This document shows positions 19,637-29,788 of a stretch of 64,000 nt of DNA, one piece after another. Source of the stretch: Gammaproteobacteria bacterium (GTDB lineage: Bacteria > Pseudomonadota > Gammaproteobacteria > DSM-16500); contig JAJNBC010000008.1 in assembly GCA_021156085.1 (NCBI GenBank), positions 1-64,000 of the forward strand. The letters run 5' to 3'. Numbering within the stretch: the first letter of the stretch is position 1; each line of letters starts with the position of its first letter. The notes below the pieces were generated by a model. That model was not told where the DNA came from and did not search any database. It worked only from the letters and a program-made list of their open reading frames with translations. Position numbers and translations under genes: made by a program.

Positions 19637-20530
19637 ATGAAAAATTTTTTTAAAATTGTCTTTTTTTATATATCGCTTGTTCTGGTATTTTTATCAAAAA
19701 ATGGTTTTTCTCAGTCTATAGACTCAGCAACCTCTCAACTTAAAAAGACAGCTGTAGAAGAACGTATTATAAGAGAAAATAATTTACCTCCTAACTATTT
19801 CTCACTTGGAGTATATCGGCCTAACTATGTGCTTCCTTATTATGTTACTTTTTCACCCGATAACGCCATTTATCAAAATAATACGCCTCATAATGAAAGT
19901 TTAAAAAAATCGGAATTTAAATATCAATTGAGTCTTCAAGTTCCTGTATGGAAAACCATTTTTCATTCTCGATCTTCTTTATTTTTAGCGTACACTCAGG
20001 TTTCTTATTGGCAAGTATATAATCGCAGCAAATTTTTTAGAGAAACGGATTATGAGCCAGAGGTATTTTGGCAGATGCCATTAAGTTGGGGTTTAACGAA
20101 AGATTGGAAGCTTACGTTAATTAATATAGGGGCTACGCACCAATCCAATGGATTTGGCAATGAGTTAGAAAGAAGTTGGAATAGGGCGTATGTAGAGGCA
20201 GTAGCTTCTTCAGAAAATTGTATGATTAGCCTTAAGCCTTGGTATGTTCTTAGCACTTATCCTAATAATCGTGATATTGCCCAATATTTAGGTTATGGAA
20301 GAATCATAGTAGCTTATAAATTCCATAAGCAAGTTATATCGTTGGAAGCCCATAATATTTTTGAGAAAAGAGGAAGGCATAAAACAGCTGCATTCACCTA
20401 TAGTTTCCCTCTCACCCCTTATATTAAAGGCTATGTCCAAGCTTTTAGCGGCTACGGACAAAGTTTGATTGAATATAATCACCGTACTAATAGTGTAGGG
20501 ATAGGTGTAGCGTTTAATGATTGGGTGTAA
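19637..20530 (+). CDS. pldA: Outer-membrane phospholipase A (OMPLA, PldA)
   Basis: 297 codons with an N-terminal signal peptide (residues 1-25, ending GFSQS). OMPLA is a 12-strand beta barrel that hydrolyses phospholipids in the outer leaflet. The catalytic region is conserved: GATHQSNGFGNELERSWNR holds His and Ser of HQS and the Asn of SWNR. YTQVSYWQVYNRSKFFRETDYEPE, GYGRI and a late GYGQSLIEYNHR are family blocks, and the protein ends with the aromatic strand expected of a barrel (GVAFNDWV). In intracellular bacteria such enzymes can help in vacuole escape; nothing here shows that directly. Confidence 0.95.
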   Translation: MKNFFKIVFFYISLVLVFLSKNGFSQSIDSATSQLKKTAVEERIIRENNLPPNYFSLGVYRPNYVLPYYVTFSPDNAIYQNNTPHNESLKKSEFKYQLSLQVPVWKTIFHSRSSLFLAYTQVSYWQVYNRSKFFRETDYEPEVFWQMPLSWGLTKDWKLTLINIGATHQSNGFGNELERSWNRAYVEAVASSENCMISLKPWYVLSTYPNNRDIAQYLGYGRIIVAYKFHKQVISLEAHNIFEKRGRHKTAAFTYSFPLTPYIKGYVQAFSGYGQSLIEYNHRTNSVGIGVAFNDWV

Positions 20531-20534
20531 AAAT

Positions 20535-20647
20535 TTAGGATCTGTTGACATTGCTCCGATGCTTATTGACTTGCATGTCAACTGCGCTTCGGTGCTCAAA
20601 AATTAAAGCGTTTCATCTCGGCTTAGCGAATGGTCAACAGATCCTAA
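20535..20647 (+). repeat. Foldback element, internally deleted copy (113 bp)
   Basis: Both ends are intact (TTAGGATCTGTTGACA and GTCAACAGATCCTAA) with TA on each side. About 35 bp from the left arm, including the CTATGCCGGC block, is missing. It lies 4 bp after the pldA stop, and its right end provides the stop codon of the ATPase remnant on the other strand. Confidence 0.9.
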
Positions 20648-21058
20648 GGTATTTTATAGAAAAGATCTTTAATGAAGCCTGCTTCTTGCAAATCCTGCAA
20701 TCTTTTAGTTAAGCGTTCCCCTCCGGATGAGAGGCGAGCCTGTACTTTCAAGTCAGCTCGTCTAGCTCCTTTTTTGCGTTTTGCAATCAGCGCCACAAGC
20801 TCTATATAAGCGTCTGCATTTTCAAATAAAGATTCAAATAGTTTATTAAATTCGTTCGGCAGAGGAGCATCTTTTTTAAAAAAGATATTTTCTATATTTT
20901 GTTCGGCAGTTAGGCCTCGTTCTATGTATTTGAGATAATAAGGGATGCCACCTAGTGCCATATATAAAGATAAAATATGTTTTTTTATTTAAATTAATAT
21001 GCCTGCTTTTCAAGAATTCATTGGGTTCAGCAAGGTTGAAGGGCAATAATTTTATTGA
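20644..21058 (-). pseudogene. Archaeal-type AAA ATPase (DUF234-like), broken remnant
   Basis: Residues LLPFNLAEPNEFLKSRHINLNKK are in one frame (about 21046-20975). The chain continues in another frame from 20961 as MALGGIPYYLKYIERGLTAEQN, FFKKDAPLPNEFNKLFESLFENADAYIELV, RADLKVQARLSSGGERLTKRLQDLQEAGFI. This is the middle-to-late part of a DUF234-associated ATPase. The P-loop half is absent, a frameshift separates the two pieces, and the end is cut by a foldback element whose TA plus G forms the TAG stop. It is not functional. Confidence 0.75.
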
Positions 21059-21068
21059 ACATGTTAAT

Positions 21069-23677
21069 CTATTGTGCAAGCCGCCACAGTATTTCTGATC
21101 TTAGTTGTCGGGTTAAAAGAGTCTGCGGCATAAGGCGCATTTTATTTTTAAAATGCTCGCCCAGAAAGAGTGCAATCTTCTCATATCCACGATCTAACAC
21201 AAGCTGGATAAGATGCTTTTGATGATCTTGAGTACTAGGACAATTAATAACTTCAGACGGAGAGCGTTCGTATTGATTAAAATAATTTATGAGAAGCTTG
21301 ACTGCAGCCATCTGGCCATTGGCTACAGCGAGCATTAAGGGCGTTCGGCCTTCAGCATCTGCTTGATCTAAAGTAGCCACCTCCGCTTCAATCATTCTGG
21401 AGAGAGTATTGACTGAATTTGTGGCTGCTGCAAGATGAATAGGCAATTGGTGAGCTGATGTGCCATCGGGCACCCTAAGACTTGCTCCTTTTTCAAGAAG
21501 CAGATTGAGTATTACTACATTATCAACTATAGCCGCCCAATGCAGTGCTGTTCTTCCATGTGAGGCACTTTCTGCATCCTGTGTAGAAGCAGTAACGAGG
21601 GTACCTTCTTTAATTAAAAATGCCACAATATTTTGTGAATTAAAACGAGCAGCACAAATTAATGGCGTTTCTTGCTGGGCGTTCGGTTTTTCAACTAAAG
21701 ACCGATCCGCGGCAATCAATAGCTTGACCGCTTCCAAACAACCTTTTTTAGCGGCAATATGAATCCTATTGTCGCCGCGAATAATAATTTCTTCAGATTT
21801 TTTAAGTGCTTCAACAATGTTAGGGTATTGGTAAGCCTCTTCTTCCGCCCCTAGCAGCGCTTCCAACGTAGCTGAGTGGAGCTTATCAACTTTTGTCTTT
21901 AAAAAAAAATCCGCTATATTAAAGTAACCTTCATGGATTGCTAAAGAGATCGATTTTTGGCTCCAAACTTCCTCTTTTTCTTTCTTTAACCACCACGGAG
22001 GGATAGTCAGACATCTTACCACCCTATACCAATAGAAAAAGTCTCGCTTGTTCATATCTCTTGCTTGACTTACGCTCTGAGAGATTTCAGGTGTTTCCCC
22101 ATCCTTTACCATCAAAAATAAATGCCCATTATTTTGATACTCGCTTTTATAAGCGTTCCAAAATTCTTTTTGCCATTGAGCCTCTTTTCGAGAGCTAACA
22201 ATAGGATACAGATAAGGAAAGTGTTGCTGAAATTTATTTTTCCAAAATAATGGCTGCTGAGTAAGAAAGGTAATAGCGAGATCTGAGAGTGCTTTAATTA
22301 CCTTACTTACCTCTCTCATTTTACTTATTTGTACCAAACTCAGATAACTATAAACATAAGCCAGCAGCTCGCGGGGTAATTTAAAAAGAGAGAGATTATT
22401 TTCTCTAGGGAGTTCCACTTTCTCTTCCTCCCCTGGCACTACTGCAAGAGGACTCCTTCTGTGGCTTGGCAACCAAAGGGATGTCGCAGCTTTAGGTAAG
22501 GTGAGGCACCCCATCACATTCTCTGTTGTATGTTCTTCCTCAAATATGTCCGCTTCATCTTTAATTTCAAGCTTAGCCTCATCACCTTGCTCTTCTACCT
22601 TCGGTTGGTTCACCGGATTTTTTTCTAAATCAGAAGCTACTTGAGCTAGCTTAGAAAGAGAAGAAAGAAATGCGCGCGATCCGTAAGAAGAAAATGATAG
22701 AAGTTGCCAAGTTATTAGTAGTGGCATTGGAAGTAAAAAGACGTTGCACAGGATGGGAATAAGGATACTCGAAATAGGAATAACACAAAAAATTAGCAGT
22801 AGTAGAGGAAATAACAGTAGCCCTATCAACACCCAAGGATAGGCTAGTTTATCGAGTTCGAGCCAGGTATGAGATTTCAAAATTCTAATAAGATCAGGGC
22901 GCTGCCATAAAATGGCTTGGCTGGCTACGAATATTTTTAAATGGAGTTTAAAAATATTATCCTCCTGGCCTATCTGTTGTTGTAATTTTGCTTCCAACAA
23001 AGAGGCTTCTTTAAACATGGCTCTTGCTGCTTCCCCCAGAGGAGTAAGATCAGTTTCTATTTTGGCGTAAGCTAGTGCAATAATGGCATGCATAAAGTCC
23101 CGTTCTGTGGAACTAAGATCACGCCTCTCGAGTAGAGGGGGGTAGTTTCTAAGGTCAAGATAATCAAGAGGAGTTTGACCTTTGTTATCAGGCTCATATA
23201 ATAACTCTTTATTTGCTTTTATTAATACTTTAGCATTTTCTAAAGGATGAGAATAACGAAAGGCTAAGTGGAGAGGTGTTGAGGTGTTTCGCCTTTATCA
23301 TTTTTTACATTGAAAAGAGCCGGATCCCTTTTAGCCAATTCTCGCAGCACATTATGATGGCGGCCCGTTGCAGCTATATGGATAAGGGTGTTTCTTTCAG
23401 GTGCAGCATTTATATTCTCTGAGAAGAGGGCCAAATCATAGTTTGCTAATTTATCGATAACAAAAACATCGTTCCTTTTTATTGCTATTCTAGCAAGCGA
23501 TTTTTTTAAAAAGGAAAAATTCTTGTTGTTTTCTATAAACTCCATCATGAGATGATTACGAATAAAAACGGGAATTTCATGACTAATATAAAGCTGGCGT
23601 AGCTCTTCCTCAGTTTGAATACCCCTGACCCATTGAATCTTTTTTTCTAAAGATTTTTCAGGGTAAGTTCTTAGCAT
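21069..23677 (-). pseudogene. Ankyrin/F-box-like membrane protein, frameshifted by an 8-bp duplication
   Basis: Three pieces read as one protein of about 866 residues. Bases 23677-23290 encode the start through KNDKGETP. The frame then shifts at the doubled GAGGTGTT (23273-23288) and continues as TPLHLAFRYSHPLENAKVLIKANKEL and onward, through the codon at 23093, to the stop at 21069. Deleting one 8-bp copy restores GETPLHLA, a normal ankyrin repeat. The later part has two or three hydrophobic segments (about 85-140 counted from base 23093), an F-box-like LPRELLAYVYSYLSLVQISKMREVS (near 248), and ankyrin repeats from about 440 to 640. The 674-codon remainder could still be translated from the ATG at 23093. 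Confidence 0.8.
23273..23288. repeat. Exact 8-bp tandem duplication causing a frameshift
   Basis: GAGGTGTT occurs twice in a row. One copy keeps the ankyrin frame open; two copies close it (stop at 23264). Direct repeats of this size can contract by slippage, so reversion is possible. Confidence 0.9.
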
Positions 23678-23903
23678 GGACTCTTCTTTTTTTCTGCAGG
23701 GTTAAAAATGTTTTTTTATGATTATAATGGATTTTTATAGATAATCCTAATGCCCTCTGCAGGAATGGCTTTGGGGAAAGTGTTTATTTATTCTATTAAT
23801 AATATTAAAATTAATGGGTTAATGGGTAAAAACGTTGAAGAGAGAAGTGTAGCAGTTTAGGAATAGGTGTGCTATTTAGGGATGGGGTGTAAAATTGTTT
23901 GTT

Positions 23904-25490
23904 CTAAGGCCGCTGCGGTTTTGGCTGGAGTGTGTCAGTGGCTTTTCTCACTTGTTCCTTGCCCTCAATTTTCCATATCTTACAACAATAATGAGCGATA
24001 CCTAATGTTAAGAATGTGATGATACGTTTCATCAGGCGCCATGGCCATTCATCTCGAATAACATTTAATTTTTTAGCGGCATTCGGTAGCTTTTTCCTAA
24101 AGGCAATCAGTTTTTGGGCGGATCCTTCTTCAGGCATGCTACCATGCAGGGCTTGAATTAACTTAAGTGTTTCTTCTTTTTTTGTATGTAAATCACTCTG
24201 CTTTAATGTTGTTCTTTTAAATCTGGAGGAGGCGGAGTGAATCAGGTGCTCATGATAGCGTTGGAAGCTAGCAAGGAGCCGTGTGACATTGTCTTCATTG
24301 TCTTGAATCATTTGCTTATATTCGTTAATGTTAAGTGTTACCTCCCACGTATTACCTTCTTTTTTAGTATAGTTTACAGGCAGTAAAGCCGGGTTATTTT
24401 CATATTCTTTTAACAAAGCTTGATAATCTTTATTAGTAAATGAAAACACGAGCCTTTGGTCTGAGCACTTCATTGATTGACTTCGGATGCCGTATCTTGC
24501 TTCAAACTCATCTATCACTGCGTTTTCCCCGAGGGAAACCAATTCTAATATAAGTAAGCTACTAAAAGGTGACTCAGAATTTGCCCCCTTCAACACATAA
24601 TCTGAGAACGCTTGATGTTGAGAAGGTTTTAAATGAGCTAATTTCTTTTTTACAGGCTCTGCTAACACTGCCTCGTTGTCGCCTTGCAAATCAAGGAGTT
24701 CCCTAAAAAATTCTGAGGGATTTTGCTGGGCTTTTATTCGATCAGCCAGAATTTCAACTACGTCTTGCCGGAGCTGTAAATCCTTCAATTGAAAACATTG
24801 TCTTGTAAAAGGATTACTTACCCTGCCATCTCGTTCGGGAATTAATTTTAGGATTTCTTCACATAAATCAAAAACCACCTCGGCGCTATCTGGAAAAGAG
24901 ACGGGGATGAGAGGGAGGCTCGCTACGAGAGGTGCTTGAAAAGTACTTCCTATTTTTTCTGCCTCCTCCTGTTTCAGATCAGATAAAAGAGGATTTAATT
25001 TCGCTCTTGCTTGGCAAGCATACTCATGCAGATCCGGTAATTTCTCCACAAAATGGGGTTTAAAAAAATTCCACACCTCGACATTTGTGGGCGCTAAAAC
25101 AAATTCCCAACAGGGGACTTGTAAATGGTGGTTATCTTCTTCTACATTTACCGTTACCCTAAAGCATCGCGCAACATACTTCCCTGCAAAGTGTTCGTTT
25201 GTCATTTGTTTAAATCGAGCTTGCTCCCGCTCAGTGGGAGGATTTCTACTGCTTTCTTGTATGCGAAGGCATCCATTTTTTTCCTCTACCTGATAACAGC
25301 GGCCTATTGAATATTTTGGCGAAGAGAGAAGCTGTTTTATTTGAGCCACAGAAAAAGAATGGGCTGCACGAGGAGATCGGGGGGGAAGAATGTAGGGAAT
25401 GTAGGGGATGACTCTCTCCTCCCTTATCCTTTCTCTTATCAGCAGGACGTATAGATTTCTTAATAATGGCTGGCTATCATGGAGGGGCAT
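23904..25490 (-). CDS. Large hypothetical, effector-like protein
   Basis: 528 codons; no family recognised. Helical, with no signal peptide. Residues about 370-405 (LVFSFTNKDYQALLKEYENNP ... VTLNINEYKQMI) resemble the small alpha/beta segment shared by other large proteins in the window. A basic C-terminal stretch with a hydrophobic patch (RIITFLTLGIAHYCCKIW, near 490-510) may touch membrane. A segment near residues 210-245 (ILKLIPERDGRVSNPFTRQCF) recalls a U-box start, but too weakly to assign. It stands alone, 227 bp downstream of the frameshifted ankyrin gene, in the same orientation. Confidence 0.65.
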   Translation of the reverse strand: MPLHDSQPLLRNLYVLLIRERIREERVIPYIPYILPPRSPRAAHSFSVAQIKQLLSSPKYSIGRCYQVEEKNGCLRIQESSRNPPTEREQARFKQMTNEHFAGKYVARCFRVTVNVEEDNHHLQVPCWEFVLAPTNVEVWNFFKPHFVEKLPDLHEYACQARAKLNPLLSDLKQEEAEKIGSTFQAPLVASLPLIPVSFPDSAEVVFDLCEEILKLIPERDGRVSNPFTRQCFQLKDLQLRQDVVEILADRIKAQQNPSEFFRELLDLQGDNEAVLAEPVKKKLAHLKPSQHQAFSDYVLKGANSESPFSSLLILELVSLGENAVIDEFEARYGIRSQSMKCSDQRLVFSFTNKDYQALLKEYENNPALLPVNYTKKEGNTWEVTLNINEYKQMIQDNEDNVTRLLASFQRYHEHLIHSASSRFKRTTLKQSDLHTKKEETLKLIQALHGSMPEEGSAQKLIAFRKKLPNAAKKLNVIRDEWPWRLMKRIITFLTLGIAHYCCKIWKIEGKEQVRKATDTLQPKPQRP

Positions 25491-25609
25491 AGTTAATAAT
25501 GTATTTATAAGTAAAGAAAAAAGTATAACTCATAAACTGTACAGTTTTCAAGAAATCTTCTAAACAGGAGATAAGCCCTTGATTGCGTGGCAATTAGAGA
25601 ACATCTTCC

Positions 25610-27196
25610 TCACATTTCCCCGTACTGCGGCCCGCTCCCTCCCGCTGGGGCCGTCCACTTAATATTTTGGCTCGGATCTTTAATATCACAAGCTTTGCAA
25701 TGAATACAATTCGCCGCATTGATTTGTAACTTAGGTTGGTTATTCTCCTCATAGATAATTTCGTACACCCCGGCCGGGCAATAACGTTGCTCCGGAGAAT
25801 CAAATAATTTCAAATTAACCTCTCTAGGCGTAATATTATTTTTTAATAATAAATGGCAAGGTTGATTTTCAGCATACTGTATATTGCTTAAGAAAACAGA
25901 ACTCATTAAATCAAAAGTGATTTTGTGATCGTGTTTAGGGTAAGTTATTTTTTTAGAGTTGGCAGCGAGTTGTAATTGAGTGTGGTCAGCAAGATTGGAA
26001 AATGTCCACGGTGCATGACCACGAAAAAGATAGGTGTCTATCGCAGCATAGGCCAATCCTTTCCATAATCCCCATTGCATGGCAGGACGAATGTTGCGTG
26101 CAGTATACAATTCTAATCCTACCCAACTTTTTTTTAATTTCTCGGAATAAGTGGGACATTCCCGTGGGGATAAGGGCAACAGATTTTCTGCAGCAATCAT
26201 GCCTGATTTCATCGCTGTATGAATGCCTTTGATTTTAGGCACATTTAAAAACCCCGCGCCACAACCCACAATGACACCACCAGGAAAAGATAAATGGGGT
26301 ATAGCTTGCCACCCACCTTCATTCAATGCGCGTGCGCCATAGGTGAGGCGTTTTCCATTTTCTAAAAAAGGCCGAATGGCCGGGTGTGTTTTAAAGCGTT
26401 GAAATTCTTCATAAGGATTTAAATAAGGGTTTGGATAATCTAAGCCAATGACAAAACCGATGGCCATCTTATTTTTCTCAAAATGATAAATGAATGAACC
26501 GCCATAAGTTTGATTATCGAGGGGCCAGCCCACCGAGTGCATGACTAAGCCGGATTGATGTTTTTCTGCTGGAATTTCCCATAATTCTTTTATTCCTAAT
26601 GCATACGTTTGCGGGCCGCAAGCTTGACGTAATTGAAATTTCTCAAACAACATTTGTGTCAATGATCCACGACAACCTTCAGAAAAAATAGTTTGTTTGG
26701 CTGTGAGTCTCATGCCTGGTTGATATTGTTCTGTCGGCTGTCCGTATTTATCTATTCCTTTCTCCCCTGTGATGATGCCGCCAACACGATGATCCTCGTA
26801 AATAATATCTGTGGCTGCAAAACCGGGGAAAATATGTACCCCTAAATTTTCTGCTTGTTTGCCTAGCCAACGACAGAATTTTCCCAGGCTAATGATATAA
26901 TTGCCTTTGTTTTTCATAGGGCGAGGGGTAGGAAGAGGGAAAGATTTTTTTTCAGTCAAGAATAAAAAGGTGTCCCCTGTCACCATCGTCTCTAAAGGCG
27001 CTTTTTTTTGTTGCCAATCGGGGATTAACTCATCGAGGGCACGTGTTTCCAAAACAGCGCCGGATAAGCTATGGGCGCCAATCTCAGCGCCTTTTTCTAA
27101 TACGCAAATAGAAAGTTGATTATTCAATTGTGCGAGACGAATAGCCGCAGCTAACCCCGCTGGGCCTGCACCCACAATAATAATATCAAATTCCAT
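25610..27196 (-). CDS. Electron transfer flavoprotein-ubiquinone oxidoreductase
   Basis: 528 codons from the ATG at 27196, which directly precedes EFDIIIVGAGPAGLAAAIRL, the FAD-binding dinucleotide loop. A longer frame to 27358 adds residues that do not belong to the family. The enzyme passes electrons from reduced ETF (fatty-acid and amino-acid oxidation) to ubiquinone at the inner membrane. The C-terminal [4Fe-4S] motifs are present: RYCPAGVYEI, then NCIHCKACDIKDPSQNIKW. No etfAB genes are in the window. It is divergent from the exported protein gene at 27350. Confidence 0.95.
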   Translation of the reverse strand: MEFDIIIVGAGPAGLAAAIRLAQLNNQLSICVLEKGAEIGAHSLSGAVLETRALDELIPDWQQKKAPLETMVTGDTFLFLTEKKSFPLPTPRPMKNKGNYIISLGKFCRWLGKQAENLGVHIFPGFAATDIIYEDHRVGGIITGEKGIDKYGQPTEQYQPGMRLTAKQTIFSEGCRGSLTQMLFEKFQLRQACGPQTYALGIKELWEIPAEKHQSGLVMHSVGWPLDNQTYGGSFIYHFEKNKMAIGFVIGLDYPNPYLNPYEEFQRFKTHPAIRPFLENGKRLTYGARALNEGGWQAIPHLSFPGGVIVGCGAGFLNVPKIKGIHTAMKSGMIAAENLLPLSPRECPTYSEKLKKSWVGLELYTARNIRPAMQWGLWKGLAYAAIDTYLFRGHAPWTFSNLADHTQLQLAANSKKITYPKHDHKITFDLMSSVFLSNIQYAENQPCHLLLKNNITPREVNLKLFDSPEQRYCPAGVYEIIYEENNQPKLQINAANCIHCKACDIKDPSQNIKWTAPAGGSGPQYGEM

Positions 27197-27349
27197 GATA
27201 TGGTCCGTCCTGTCTTTCGTTGCTGGATGGCTTAGGAGGTAACTATTTACTAATTCTTCCCTATAGGCATTGTAGCGGATATTCGTACTCAAGTTGAAGA
27301 GTAAAGAAAGATAGGTTATTATTTTTGTAAATAAGCCAGGAGAGAGAGT

Positions 27350-27853
27350 ATGCGCCATTCTACCTTTTTAATCGCCATTTTTACACTTATTTTATCTTCA
27401 AGCTGTCTAGCAAAAATCATCAAGCTTTATGAAAAACCTGCATCCGATGCAAAAGTCCTTGCTACACTTGATTTAGATAAGCCCACTACCCTCACCATTA
27501 TAGATAAAGATAAAGAATGGACTTCTATTGTTGATCCTACTATAGAACGAAAAAATGCGCGCATTGTGTGGATCAAAACTATCGATTTGCCCACTAATAA
27601 CTATACGTTCACTCACACGATGGTAGATACGGGCCAGGGGCCGCATGGCTATGTTATGCAATATGGCGTGCCCAAACCTCTGACTGCAGAGCAAGCCGCT
27701 GCATTAACCAAACAAATACAGTTACAGCAACAGGCCATTGCAAATTACTTTTCACAATTGACTAAAAATATCTTCCAACAAACGCCGCAGATGGATATGA
27801 ATTATCCATTTATTATCCCCGTGGTGGTGATGCCGGAGAAGGGTAATAAATAG
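27350..27853 (+). CDS. Exported hypothetical protein, SH3-like start
   Basis: 167 codons behind AGGAGAGAGAGT. Residues 1-21 are a signal peptide (IAIFTLILSSSCLA, cut before KII). The next 60 residues (IKLYEKPASDAKVLATLD ... TIIDKDKEWTSI) have the pattern of a bacterial SH3-like repeat. The C-terminus is glutamine-rich and ends in a proline-rich hydrophobic stretch. It is presumably periplasmic. No enzymatic motif is seen. Confidence 0.65.
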   Translation: MRHSTFLIAIFTLILSSSCLAKIIKLYEKPASDAKVLATLDLDKPTTLTIIDKDKEWTSIVDPTIERKNARIVWIKTIDLPTNNYTFTHTMVDTGQGPHGYVMQYGVPKPLTAEQAAALTKQIQLQQQAIANYFSQLTKNIFQQTPQMDMNYPFIIPVVVMPEKGNK

Positions 27854-28072
27854 GAGGGCAACTGGCTGACAGCCCGTAGCTGATTTAGTCTCATGCGAAG
27901 GGGTTATTTCTTTACATCGTCGAAAAGCCAGCGACTCAGACATCAATACAGTTCAGTATGTGCCCAATAGGCATTGTTTGGGAGATGAAAAATCTCTATA
28001 ATGCGCAGGTGCTCGGCACAACTTCCTTTTTCTTGTGTGTTCTTACAAAGCTTCTTTTAGAGGAAAAATATT
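27854..28072. other. Gene-free stretch
   Basis: No gene or foldback element here. TTGTTTGGGAG ... TATAAT near 27980-28005 could be a promoter for the gene at 28073. Confidence 0.3.
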
Positions 28073-29164
28073 ATGCCAATGAGCCACATGCCTATTACAA
28101 AAGTTGTTTTGGCTGGTTCTCGGCGTGATTATCCGCAAGAAGAACGAAAAGAAGGAATACTATATTTCGTAATCCATCAAGAAACCTACCAGCTGAGATT
28201 TAGCATTAAATGGCCTGATACTTATCGCTCTTTGGGCTTTGGCCAAGCAGATCTTCCGAATCGCGAATGGGTCCTAATGCACAGACACTTGACCATCGAG
28301 GATTTACTTCCAAGTAATAAAGAGATCATGGTCGGGGAAGAGTATCCTATTGATTTTTTTAAGCCTGCCATGCGGGATTGTATAGAGATTATAGAATCAT
28401 ACCTCAATGCTATGCAGCAATGCATAGAAGCGAAAAAAGCAAGACTGGCAGGTGATGATCATCTACCACGTGTGGTACCGCCGGGAGAAGCAATAAGAGA
28501 TCCTTTCGAGGAGTTAATGCAAGCCCAAAAAGATAGGGAAGCGCGTGCCCTACAGGAAAGAAAGAAAATCATAGAAGATTTTTTCACGTTGGAGGAAGCA
28601 CGGAACATCCAACGTTTTTTTGGCGGGGAAATGCTGGACTCTATTAAAAAACTAAGAATGGTCATGTTTAAAGGTAAGAGGATCGCTGCCAAAGAAAAGC
28701 TTGATTTCGAAGAGAGTGCAGAGGATGACATAGCAAAATTTGCGAACTTAATAACAGCATTAAAAGCAACTCCTGCTGGGCCCATGAGACGAGAGATAGC
28801 TAAAGATAATCCCGCGTTGCAGAAAATTGCAGCTGCAGCTTTGCAGCTGGGGGCACAGATAACGAAGAACTCGCCTATTAAAGGCAGCGAGGCTTTGTTA
28901 TTTCTAGGATGTACTGTTGTAAGTTTTATCTTAGTTGCTATACCGTGGGTGGCAGGGGGGGTAGTTTTAGGAAAAGGAGTGATAGGGGGCGTTATGGGTA
29001 TAACGATAGGAGGGAGTTTAGGAGTGTGCGTGGGTGGACGGATGGGGTTTTTTGTGAGTTCTAGAGTTGCTCATGCAGTGACTAACCGGATCCCGAGCTA
29101 TGCTAAGCAAAAGTATTCCGCGCGCATAGAGAAGGAGATAGTAGGAAGAGTGCTAGGTTCATAA
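28073..29164 (+). CDS. Effector-like protein, third member of the glycine-zipper family
   Basis: 363 codons with AGAGGA 7 bp upstream. It shares with the genes at 8357 and 9520 the opening strand, a charged helical middle, and FFTLEEARNIQRFFGGEMLDSIKKL (near 168-192). It also has LITALKATPAGPM, an Ala-rich helix, and a C-terminal glycine-rich hairpin (FILVAIPWVAGGVVLGKGVIGG, then ITIGGSLGVCVGGRMGFF). It lies 18 kb from its two paralogues. Its end overlaps the convergent response-regulator gene by 6 bp. Confidence 0.72.
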   Translation: MPMSHMPITKVVLAGSRRDYPQEERKEGILYFVIHQETYQLRFSIKWPDTYRSLGFGQADLPNREWVLMHRHLTIEDLLPSNKEIMVGEEYPIDFFKPAMRDCIEIIESYLNAMQQCIEAKKARLAGDDHLPRVVPPGEAIRDPFEELMQAQKDREARALQERKKIIEDFFTLEEARNIQRFFGGEMLDSIKKLRMVMFKGKRIAAKEKLDFEESAEDDIAKFANLITALKATPAGPMRREIAKDNPALQKIAAAALQLGAQITKNSPIKGSEALLFLGCTVVSFILVAIPWVAGGVVLGKGVIGGVMGITIGGSLGVCVGGRMGFFVSSRVAHAVTNRIPSYAKQKYSARIEKEIVGRVLGS

Positions 29165-29788
29165 ATTTAATAAATTCCACTTATTAGCCAGTAGTACTAA
29201 CTGAACATCATTATGGCAACGTAACTTTTTTAATATTTGATGACGATAACCAATGATTGTGGTGATATCAATAAAAAATAGTTTTGCAATACTTTGAACA
29301 GATTGTCCTTGTATAAGCATCTGTGCTATTTGAAATTCGCGTAATGATAGCGCATCAAAAGTCAGGCTGTGATTATTGCGTTTTCCTTTTTGTCTTTCAA
29401 CAACAGGCATCAAATAATTTTTTCCGGTGGCGATGATGCGCAGCGCGTGAGTGATGTTATCGGCGGAGCTGTTTTTGCTTATATAGCTGAATGCGCCTGC
29501 CTCAATCAAACGTGAAGGATGGGTGGCCGTGCTTATTATGATAATTTTAATAGATTGATTGAATAGCGCTATTTTTTTAATTATTTCGATGTTATCGATA
29601 TTTGATAGCTGAACATCCATGAAAACAAGTTGAGGTTTAAGTGTCTTCACTAATGAAAAAGCTTCAAGCGCACGCGTTGCTTCACCAATGACTTTGATTT
29701 TGGGAATGGATTCAAGAATACTTTTTAGCCCCATACGGGCAATAGGATTGTCAACTAGCACTGCAGTTGTCAACGTGTGTCTCCTCAT
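29159..29788 (-). CDS. GacA/LetA/UvrY-like response regulator
   Basis: 209 codons: receiver domain (1-120) and LuxR-type helix-turn-helix (145-205). The phospho-acceptor aspartate is in QLVFMDVQLS (near 57), with the conserved Ser/Thr in IIISTA and Lys in YISKNSS. The first acidic pocket reads VDNP where GacA has VDDH, so one of the two metal-binding acids is Asn and phosphorylation may be altered. The family, with a BarA/GacS/LetS kinase, controls CsrA-sequestering RNAs and the switch to the transmissive state in Legionella. No kinase or small RNA is in the window. Assignment to GacA rather than another NarL-type regulator is by overall resemblance. Confidence 0.8.
   Translation of the reverse strand: MRRHTLTTAVLVDNPIARMGLKSILESIPKIKVIGEATRALEAFSLVKTLKPQLVFMDVQLSNIDNIEIIKKIALFNQSIKIIIISTATHPSRLIEAGAFSYISKNSSADNITHALRIIATGKNYLMPVVERQKGKRNNHSLTFDALSLREFQIAQMLIQGQSVQSIAKLFFIDITTIIGYRHQILKKLRCHNDVQLVLLANKWNLLNL

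Noticed and set aside
20876..21079. A separate 67-codon minus-strand gene
   Set aside because: Its first half is part of the broken ATPase and its second half is the same gene in the wrong frame.
27196..27358. N-terminal extension of the ETF-QO gene
   Set aside because: It would precede the FAD loop with residues not found in the family, and overlaps the divergent gene's start.
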